From JACCTU01 sp963769665 (lineage in GTDB: Bacteria > Actinomycetota > Thermoleophilia > Gaiellales > Gaiellaceae): a stretch of 64,000 nt of DNA. Below are positions 56,004 through 64,000 of the stretch, piece after piece. Position 1 is the first letter of the stretch, and each line of letters begins with the position of its first letter. The stretch spans positions 558,001 to 622,000 of the forward strand of contig CAVYMQ010000003.1 in assembly GCA_963769665.1 (NCBI GenBank), given 5' to 3'. Below the pieces are notes generated by a model. That model was not told the DNA's origin. It was given only the letters and a program-made list of their open reading frames with translations, and ran no database searches. A program made the position numbers and the translations under genes.

Positions 56004-57888
<1,885 letters not shown>

Positions 57889-57892
<4 letters not shown>

Positions 57893-59337
57893 GCGGCTGG
57901 CTGACGACGACGCTCGTCTTCCTGCCGATCGCCGGCGCGCTCCTGCTCTGGCTGGTCCCCTGGCCGCGGCTCTGGGCCGGCTCGATCGCGACCCTGATCG
58001 CGCTGGTCGAGGTCGGCCTCTGGATCGTCGCCCTCTTCGACTTCGATTTCGAGGGCGGAATCCAGGGCGAGCAGCGGCACGCGTGGTTCAGCGACCTCGG
58101 CGTCTCGTACCACGTCGGCCTCTACGGCTTCTCGTTCTGGCTCGTCGGCCTGACGGTCGTCGCGAGCGCCGCTGCGATCGCCTATGCGTGGTGGGCCGGA
58201 CGAGACAGGCCGCGCGCGTACTTCGGGCTGATGCTCTTCCTCGTCGGCGCGGTCGCCGGTGTGTTCGTCGCGCAGGACCTCATCCTCTTCTACGCCTTCT
58301 TCGAGGCGATGCTGATCCCGCTCTACGTGCTGATCGGCGTCTGGGGCGGCGCGGGGCGAACGAAGGCGACGCTGACGTTCGTGATCTACACGATGGCCGG
58401 GTCGCTGCTGATGCTGGCCGCGATCGTCGTCTTCGGGCTGCGCGAGGGCACGTTCGACCTGATCGACTCGGGGACGAGCGACAGCGCCTGGATCTTCCTC
58501 GGCTTCCTCGCCGCGTTCGTCGTCAAGGCGCCGCTCTTTCCGTTCCACGGCTGGCTCCCGCTCGCCTACCGCGAGTCGCCGCCCGAGGTTGCCGCGCTGC
58601 TCTCGGGAGTGATCTCGAAGGTCGCGGCCTACGGGCTGCTGCGCATCGCGATCGCGAAGTTCCCGGAGCCCGCCCAGGACTTCCAGGTTCCGCTGCTCGC
58701 CCTCGCAGCGATCGGGTTGGTGTACGGCTCGCTGCTCGCGTTCCGCGCGGCGGACGTCCGCGGTGTGATCGCGTACTCGTCGCTCGCGCAGCTGGGGCTG
58801 ATCACGTTCGGCCTGTTCGCGCTGAACGACCAGGGCTTCGACGGCGCCGTCCTGCAGATGATCGTGCACGGCCTCGTCTCGACGACGCTGTTCCTGATCG
58901 CCGGAGGGATCGAGCGGCGCACCTCGACCGGTGAGTTCGCGCTGCTCGGCGGGATGGCTCGAGGCCGGCCCGCGCTCGCGACCGTGCTGATGGTCACGGG
59001 CGTGATCGCGCTCGCCGTCCCGGGCTCGGCCGCGTTCGCAGGCGAGTTCCTGATCCTGCTCGGCGTCTTCGACACGGGCTGGGGCTGGGCCGTCGTCGGT
59101 GCCGTGGCGATCGTGCTCGCAGCGATGTACATGCTGCGGCTGATCTCCGCGGTGCTGCATCAGTCGCCCGGCTCGGCGGTGAACGACGCCGCGCTCGACC
59201 TTCGCCCGGCGGAGCTCGGGATCCTGGTGCCGCTGCTCGCTTGCGTGCTCGCGCTGTCCGCGTGGCCCGCGGCGATCAGCGAGCGGGCGTTCCCCGGCGA
59301 CGACGCGGCGCGGACGGTGGAGGAGCAGTTCAGGTGA
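57889..59337 (+). CDS. nuoM: NADH-quinone oxidoreductase subunit M
   Basis: A 482-residue antiporter-like subunit with 14 helices. DLILFYAFFEAMLIPLYVLIG has the key Glu, KAPLFPFHGWLPLAYRESPPEVAALLSG and RGVIAYSSLAQLGLITFGLFA the conserved Lys region. ATG at 57889 (ATGA overlap with nuoL); GTGA overlap with nuoN. Predicted to pump protons. Confidence 0.96.
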
Positions 59338-60806
59338 TCCCAACCCCGTCGATCGACTGGCTCGCGCTCTCGCCCACCCTCGCGCCGCTCGCGGCCGCCG
59401 CGGTCGCGCTGCTGCTCTCGGTAACGCTGCCGCAGGGCTGGCGCCGAGCCGTCGCGGCGTTCGTCGTCGCGGCCGGGTTCATCGTCGCGTTCGTGCTCGC
59501 GGCGTACGTCTACTGGAAGACACCAGAGGCGCGCGAGGTCGTGGCCGACGCCGCGCAGCGAGACCGTCTCGCCGCGCTCGCGCAAATGATCGTCGCAGGC
59601 GCAGGCTTGCTGACGGTCGGGATCGCGTACTCCGACAACCCGAAGCAGGAGCACGTCGGCGAGTACTTCGCGCTGATCGCGACCGCGGCCGCAGGGATGA
59701 TGTTCATGGTCTCGGCGTCGAGCCTCGTCACGCTCTTCCTCGGGCTCGAGTGGTTCTCGATCAGCCTGTACGTGCTCTGCGCGATCGACATCGACCTCGA
59801 GACCTCGCTCGAGTCGGGGCTCAAGTACCTGATCGTGGGCAGCTTCGGCTCGGCGGTGCTCCTGTTCGGGTTCGCGCTCGTCTTCGGCGCGACCGGCGAG
59901 CTCGATCTCGCAGGCATCGGACAGGTGGGTGCGAGCCTCGAGGACGACCGGATGCTGGTCGTCGGCCTCGCGATGGTGCTGACGGGGCTCGGCTTCAAGG
60001 CTTCCGCGGCGCCGTTCCACATGTGGACGCCCGACGTGTATCAGGGCTCGCCGACGCCGGTGACCGCATTCATGTCGGCCGCGACGAAGGTCGCCGCGCT
60101 CGTGGTCACGCTGCGCGTGCTCAACACGGCATTTCCCGGACAGGAGGACCTGTGGACTGCCGGCGTCGCGGCACTCGCGGTCGCATCGCTCGCGATCGGC
60201 AACCTCGCCGCGCTGGCGCAGCGAAACGTCAAGCGCCTGCTCGCGTACTCGTCCGTCTCGCACGCCGGCTTCATGCTGATCCCGATCGCCGCGGGCAACG
60301 AGCTCGGCGCAAAGGCGCTCCTCTATTACTTGATCCCGTACGGCGCTGCGTCGCTCGGGGCTTTCGCCGTCGTCGCGGCGCGCGAGCGCGAGCTGGGCGA
60401 GCCCGTGACGCTCGACAACCTCGGCGGCATGGGCTGGGAGCGGCCCTTCCTCGGCTTCGCGCTCGCGCTCCTCGCGTTCGGGTTCATCGGACTGCCGCCC
60501 GGCGGCATGTTCACGGGGAAGCTCTACGCGTTCTCCGCCGCGGTCGACGCCGACTGGACGTGGCTCGTGATCGTCGGCGTGGTCGCCACCGCGGTCAGCG
60601 TCTACTACTACCTCGCGATCATCCGCGCGCTCTACATGCGCACGGAGCTCGAGCTCCGCCTCGCACCCGCGGGAGGGTCGCCTCCTCGCGACGTGCTGCT
60701 CTCGGTCTCGGTCGCGCTTTCGCTCGGCGTCGTCTTCGCTTCGTTCGTGTTCGTCGAGCCGCTGATCAACCTCGCCGAGAAGGCCGCGGCGTCCTTGCCG
60801 CTCTAG
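59334..60806 (+). CDS. nuoN: NADH-quinone oxidoreductase subunit N
   Basis: A 490-residue antiporter-like subunit, last of the operon. SASSLVTLFLGLEWFSISLYVL, GFKASAAPFHMWTPDVYQGSPTPVTAFMS and RNVKRLLAYSSVSHAGFMLI are typical. GTG at 59334 overlaps the nuoM stop. Its TAG interlocks with the convergent membrane-protein gene (CTAG), so there is no room for a terminator. nuoA to nuoN are all present in canonical order. Confidence 0.96.
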   Translation: MIPTPSIDWLALSPTLAPLAAAAVALLLSVTLPQGWRRAVAAFVVAAGFIVAFVLAAYVYWKTPEAREVVADAAQRDRLAALAQMIVAGAGLLTVGIAYSDNPKQEHVGEYFALIATAAAGMMFMVSASSLVTLFLGLEWFSISLYVLCAIDIDLETSLESGLKYLIVGSFGSAVLLFGFALVFGATGELDLAGIGQVGASLEDDRMLVVGLAMVLTGLGFKASAAPFHMWTPDVYQGSPTPVTAFMSAATKVAALVVTLRVLNTAFPGQEDLWTAGVAALAVASLAIGNLAALAQRNVKRLLAYSSVSHAGFMLIPIAAGNELGAKALLYYLIPYGAASLGAFAVVAARERELGEPVTLDNLGGMGWERPFLGFALALLAFGFIGLPPGGMFTGKLYAFSAAVDADWTWLVIVGVVATAVSVYYYLAIIRALYMRTELELRLAPAGGSPPRDVLLSVSVALSLGVVFASFVFVEPLINLAEKAAASLPL

Positions 60807-61129
60807 CGAACGGCAAGGTTCACTGCGCCCTGCAGGCTGAGCAGAGCGAGCGAGGCGACCGCGGCGGAGATCCCGACCGGCGGCACCGCGCCGTGCGCGT
60901 GCACCGCAGCCGCGACGAGGACGAGGGAGAGCGCAAGCACGCCGAGGAAGGCATTGAGCCGGGCGGCGGCCAGCGTCGGAGCAGTCCCGGGCAGCTCGAC
61001 GAGATGGCCGTACGCGTCGAGCGCTGCGTGGGCGGTCACGACCACCGCGGCCAGGAGCAGGTAGAAGGCCGCGCCCTCGGCGCCGACGGTGTCGGCGCCG
61101 ATCGCCGCGAGGAGCAGGAGGACGGGCAT
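60803..61129 (-). CDS. Small hydrophobic membrane protein
   Basis: A 108-residue protein with about four short transmembrane helices (MPVLLLLAAIGADTVG, AAFYLLLAAVVVTAHAALDA, LNAFLGVLALSLVLVAAAVH, ISAAVASLALLSLQGAVNLAV). No motif recognised. ATG at 61129 begins the first helix; longer in-frame extension is Pro/Gly-rich and unlikely. It ends in a CTAG overlap with nuoN. Confidence 0.6.
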   Translation of the reverse strand: MPVLLLLAAIGADTVGAEGAAFYLLLAAVVVTAHAALDAYGHLVELPGTAPTLAAARLNAFLGVLALSLVLVAAAVHAHGAVPPVGISAAVASLALLSLQGAVNLAVR

Positions 61130-61170
61130 GGGCCAGGGTTTCGCGGCCGGTCCGGAGCTTCCTTCCGGAG

Positions 61171-61176
61171 TAGATT
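61171..61176 (+). promoter_or_regulatory. -10 hexamer of the cyclase gene
   Basis: TAGATT ends 6 nt before the ATC at 61183. Its first three bases are also the in-frame TAG that bounds the cyclase reading frame upstream, so translation cannot begin farther 5'. Confidence 0.5.
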
Positions 61177-61182
61177 CGCGGT

Positions 61183-62769
61183 ATCCGAGCAACCGTCTGG
61201 ACCCTCACGGTCACCCTGCCGCTCGCCGGGCTCGCGCTGCTGCTCGGCTACCCGTCGCTCGACGTCCGCTGGGAGCAGCATCCGTCCCACTTCTGGCTCG
61301 TTCTGATCGTCGCCGTCGTGAACACGGCGCTCGGGCTGAGCATGAGCGAGACGGCGCGGCGCCGAGGCGACCCGCGGATCTTCCTCGTCGGGCTTGCGTT
61401 CCTGGCCGCGGCCGGCTTTCTCGGGCTGCACGCGCTGGCAACCCCCGGCGTGCTCCTCGAGAAGGGCAACGCGGGGTTCACGATCGCGACACCGGTCGGC
61501 CTGCTGAACGCGGCCGTGCTGGCGGTCGCGTCGTCGCTCGACCTGGGCGGAAGCTTCGGGCGAGCGGTGATCCGCGGGCAGAACATCCTGCGCGCTGCGC
61601 TCGTCGTGCTCCTGGTCGCGTGGGGCGTCGCATCGCTGGCCTCGCTGCCACCGCTGGACGATCCGCTGACGCCGGAGGAGGCGGAAGGGCCGCTTCGGGT
61701 CGCCGCGCTCGTCGGCGTCGCGCTCTACGCGATCGCAGCGATCCGCTACAGGCGGCTCTACCTGACGACGCGCGAACCGCTCCCACTCGCTGTCCTCACC
61801 TCGTGGATCCTGCTCGCGGAGGCGATGGTCGCCGTCGCCTTCGGCCGCAATTGGCAGCTCTCGTGGTGGGAGTGGCACCTGCTGATGGCAGTCGCGTTCG
61901 CGCTCGTCGCCTCGATCGCCCAGTCGCAGCAACAGCGGCGACGCGCGGGCGGACCCTTCGCGTCGCTCTACCTCGATCAGACCGTGGCCCGCGCGAACGC
62001 GGCGTACGCGAACGCGCTCGGGCAACTGGTCGACCAACAGGCGAACGCGGACGACGTCGCGCGCCGCTTCGGGCTGAGCGGCGAGCAGGCGGCGCTCGTC
62101 GAGGGAGCGGCAACGCGTATCCGTCAGCTCGACGACGCGTTTCGCCCACACGTCTCGCCGCAGGTCGCGGACCGACTGCGCGAGGACCCGGACGCCGGGG
62201 CGCTCGGCGGCGTCGAGCGCGAGGTGAGCGTGCTCTTCGCCGATCTCGAGGGGTTCACCGCCTGGGCCGAGGAACGCCCGCCCGCCGAGGTGATCGAGAT
62301 GCTGAACGAGTACTGGGGGACGGCGGTGCCGATCGTGCTCGAGCAACACGGCGGGCTGATCGAGCGGTTCGCCGGCGACGCCGTGATGGTCGTCTTCAAC
62401 ACGCAGGGCGACCAGCCGGACCACGCTCGGCGCGCCTCGGCCGCCGCGCTCGACCTGCAGGAGCGGACGACCGCACTCGCGACCCGCAATCCCGATTGGC
62501 CGCGGCTGCGGGCCGGCGTCAACACCGGGCAGGCGGCGGTCGGCTACGTCGGAGCGGCGGCCCAGCGGAGCTTCGCGGTGATCGGCGACACGACGAACAC
62601 CGCGGCTCGGCTGCAGGCCGCCGCCCGGCCCAGCGAGGTCGTGATCTCGGCGGCGACGCGCGAGGCGATCGGCGAGGACGCGGAGGTCGAGGCGCTGGCG
62701 CCGATCGAGGCGAAGGGCAAGCGCGACCCCGTCCCGGCCTTCCGGCTGGTGCGGCTATCGGGTCGATAG
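61183..62769 (+). CDS. Class III adenylate/guanylate cyclase with N-terminal membrane domain, apparent ATC start
   Basis: A 528-residue protein. About six or seven N-terminal helices (LTVTLPLAGLALLLGYPSLD, FWLVLIVAVVNTALGLSMSE, IFLVGLAFLAAAGFLGLHAL and others) precede a helical linker and a C-terminal class III cyclase domain: VSVLFADLEGFTAWAEE with metal Asp, RFAGDAVMVVF with the second Asp, and VIGDTTNTAARLQAAARPSE. It makes cAMP or cGMP. The first canonical start is GTG at 61318, inside a conserved-looking helix. The frame is open back to TAG 61171, and ATC at 61183 lies 6 nt after TAGATT, the leaderless spacing found elsewhere. Confidence 0.85.
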   Translation: MRATVWTLTVTLPLAGLALLLGYPSLDVRWEQHPSHFWLVLIVAVVNTALGLSMSETARRRGDPRIFLVGLAFLAAAGFLGLHALATPGVLLEKGNAGFTIATPVGLLNAAVLAVASSLDLGGSFGRAVIRGQNILRAALVVLLVAWGVASLASLPPLDDPLTPEEAEGPLRVAALVGVALYAIAAIRYRRLYLTTREPLPLAVLTSWILLAEAMVAVAFGRNWQLSWWEWHLLMAVAFALVASIAQSQQQRRRAGGPFASLYLDQTVARANAAYANALGQLVDQQANADDVARRFGLSGEQAALVEGAATRIRQLDDAFRPHVSPQVADRLREDPDAGALGGVEREVSVLFADLEGFTAWAEERPPAEVIEMLNEYWGTAVPIVLEQHGGLIERFAGDAVMVVFNTQGDQPDHARRASAAALDLQERTTALATRNPDWPRLRAGVNTGQAAVGYVGAAAQRSFAVIGDTTNTAARLQAAARPSEVVISAATREAIGEDAEVEALAPIEAKGKRDPVPAFRLVRLSGR

Positions 62770-62800
62770 GCTCCGGCCGCCCACAACGCGAAGGAGGACG

Positions 62801-63499
62801 ATGGCTGGCAACACCCTGACGTGGCTCGGCCACTCGGCATTCCGGATGGACACGAGCGGCGGCAAGCGGATCTACGTCGACCCGTTCCTCGACGGCAACC
62901 CGAAGTGCCCGGAGAACGAGAAGGAGCCGGAGCGCGTCGACCTGATCGCGATCACGCACGGCCACGGCGACCACGTCGGCTCGACGATCGAGTTGCACGA
63001 GCGCTTCAGCTGCCAGGTCCTCGCGCCGGTCGAGCTCAGCGACTGGCTCGCCTTCAAGAAGGACGTCAAGGGCGCGCAGGGCAACGACCCGAACAAGGGC
63101 GGCACGTGGCGCTGGGAGGGGATCGAGGTCTCGCTCACCGACGCGAACCACTCGTCCAGCAACGACGAGCTCGAGTACATGGGCGAGCCCGTCGGCATGG
63201 TGTTCAAGCTCGAGGACGGCAAGCGCGTGTACTTCGCCGGCGACACGAACGTCTTCGGCGACATGGCGCTGATCAAGCGGCTCTATGAGCCGGAGGTCGC
63301 GGTGCTGCCGATCGGCGACCACTACACCATGGGCCCGAAGGAAGCGGCCGTCGCGCTCGAGCTGCTCGGGGTGGAGCGCTGCGTGCCGTGCCACTACGGC
63401 ACGTTCCCAGTGCTGCGCGGGACGCCGCAGGAAGTGCAGGAGCTCGCGCCCAACGTTGAGGTTCACATGATCGAGCCCGGGGACACGATCGAGCTGTGA
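62801..63499 (+). CDS. UPF0173 metal-dependent hydrolase (metallo-beta-lactamase fold)
   Basis: A 232-residue MBL-fold hydrolase. LTWLGHSAFRMDTSGGKRIYVDPFL starts the fold, ITHGHGDHVGSTIEL is the HxHxDH zinc motif, DANHSSS and YFAGDTNVFGDMALI supply further ligands, and HYGTFPVLRGTPQE contains the final His. Related to UlaG-like and UPF0173 proteins of mostly unknown substrate. ATG at 62801 has AAGGAGGAC 1-5 nt upstream. GTGA overlap with the next gene. Confidence 0.9.
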   Translation: MAGNTLTWLGHSAFRMDTSGGKRIYVDPFLDGNPKCPENEKEPERVDLIAITHGHGDHVGSTIELHERFSCQVLAPVELSDWLAFKKDVKGAQGNDPNKGGTWRWEGIEVSLTDANHSSSNDELEYMGEPVGMVFKLEDGKRVYFAGDTNVFGDMALIKRLYEPEVAVLPIGDHYTMGPKEAAVALELLGVERCVPCHYGTFPVLRGTPQEVQELAPNVEVHMIEPGDTIEL

Positions 63500-63771
63500 G
63501 ACAGCGCTGGTGGGGTGCGACCGGCCGACGCGTGCCCGAGATCTCGGTCGAGGGCGAGCTGCCGCTCGAGGAGGCGGTCGTCCTCGAAGGGGTTGGCAAC
63601 CCCGAGCTCCTCCGCGAGGCTCATCACTCCGGCAAGCCGGTCGTCGTGCGTGCGGCGACTCCGCAGGCGCTGCTCGACGCGCTCGCACACCCGGAGGTCT
63701 CCGCGGTGGTCGTGCCCGACTCGAAGCGAGAGTTGCTCGAGCTCGACCTGACGAAGCTGACCTATGGGTGA
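63496..63771 (+). CDS. Small hypothetical protein
   Basis: 91 residues. A basic start (RQRWWGATGRRVPEISVEGE) leads into an alpha/beta region: LEEAVVLEGVGNPELLREA, KPVVVRAATPQALLDALAHP and VSAVVVPDSKRELLELDL. No family recognised; it may be a small Rossmann-like partner of the preceding hydrolase, to which it is translationally coupled (GTGA). Overlaps the next gene by 8 nt. Confidence 0.62.
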   Translation: MRQRWWGATGRRVPEISVEGELPLEEAVVLEGVGNPELLREAHHSGKPVVVRAATPQALLDALAHPEVSAVVVPDSKRELLELDLTKLTYG

Positions 63772-64000
63772 GCCGATCGTCGCCACCTATTCGATCGTCG
63801 CGTGCGACCCCGCCGCGGCGCAGTGGGGCGTCGCGGTGCAGTCCAAGTTCCTGGCGGTCGGTTCGGTCGTGCCGTGGGCAGAGCCGGGCGCCGGCGCCGT
63901 TGCGACACAGTCGTACGCAAACCCGCGCTATGGCCCTGACGGGCTCGCGCTGCTCCGGCAGGGGATCGTCGCGCAGGAGGTCGTCGACGAGCTGACCGGG
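63764..64000 (+). CDS. DUF1028 family protein, 3' end outside window
   Basis: The first 79 residues of a DUF1028 (Ntn-hydrolase-like) protein: TYSIVACDPAAAQWGVAVQS, FLAVGSVVPWAEPGAGAVAT and QSYANPRYGPDGLALLRQG. The family is thought to include N-terminal nucleophile hydrolases; the substrate is not known. ATG at 63764 lies inside the end of the preceding gene, so it is likely in the same operon. No signal peptide. Confidence 0.85.
   Translation, partial: MGEPIVATYSIVACDPAAAQWGVAVQSKFLAVGSVVPWAEPGAGAVATQSYANPRYGPDGLALLRQGIVAQEVVDELTG

Overview
This window is high-GC actinobacterial-type chromosome (roughly 65-70% GC by eye) with dense operons. Gene content suggests class Thermoleophilia (Gaiellales-like): a full nuoA-N set, GroESL under a CIRCE element, paa ring-epoxidation genes with a PaaR-type operator, secreted subtilisins and trypsins, and two 2-oxoacid dehydrogenase sets. 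The taxonomy is inference; there is no rRNA here. I count about 77 protein-coding genes, one tRNA and no mobile element, integrase or CRISPR array.

Layout. 1-4255 (minus): a branched-chain or pyruvate dehydrogenase operon in the order E1alpha, E1beta, HIRAN protein, acetamidase/formamidase, E2 (cut by the window start). 4286-7349: two paralogous S41-type lipoproteins around a PadR regulator, with tandem operator repeats. 7346-13107: a lipid kinase and two secreted S8 peptidases. 13104-16477: a TetR/PaaR-like regulator diverging from paaABCD. 16487-18897: a lipoprotein, a nucleotidyltransferase, GrpB, a 71-residue SelW-like selenoprotein with in-frame UGA, and a small XRE protein. 18884-24625: enoyl-CoA hydratase/isomerases (paaG, paaF and a third), an EthD protein, two transporters and an aldehyde dehydrogenase. 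24687-29132: small hypothetical genes, an ornithine cyclodeaminase homologue, DUF421, tRNA-Arg, ygfZ and a sulfite-oxidase-like protein. 29328-31284: groEL and groES. 31414-36990: Nudix, ASCH, a zinc ribbon, a second E1alpha-E1beta-E2 operon, a membrane protein and a PaaI thioesterase. 37006-39558: lipB and lipA, which supply lipoyl groups to the E2 proteins, with a trypsin-like protease between them. 39651-45174: an S8 peptidase, a small peptide, fumC, a zinc ribbon and a second trypsin. 45276-47040: an FprA-type reductase and an Fe-S carrier. 47167-60806: complete nuoA-N. 60803-64000: a membrane protein, a class III cyclase, an UPF0173 hydrolase, a small unknown and a DUF1028 protein (cut by the window end).

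Main results. (1) The gene at 18393-18608 reads as a SelW/Rdx selenoprotein with a CxxU motif and a plausible bacterial SECIS hairpin. (2) Many genes without a Shine-Dalgarno sequence have a TAnnnT hexamer ending exactly 6-8 nt before the start codon, which points to leaderless mRNAs; at several divergent pairs the two -10 hexamers overlap. (3) Several well-conserved proteins have no ATG/GTG/TTG where the protein should begin: AUC at two leaderless genes, and CUG, CUA or GUA at 4-nt stop/start overlaps. (4) Six convergent pairs share a 4-bp interlocked stop (CTAG, TTAG or CTAA). (5) A 14-bp site fitting the published Thermus PaaR consensus lies between the tetR and paaA genes. (6) The ygfZ stop codon is nucleotides 8-10 of the following tRNA-Arg gene, whose anticodon is GCG.

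No gene-free stretch exceeds 300 bases. The longest, 9759-9972, holds inverted repeats.
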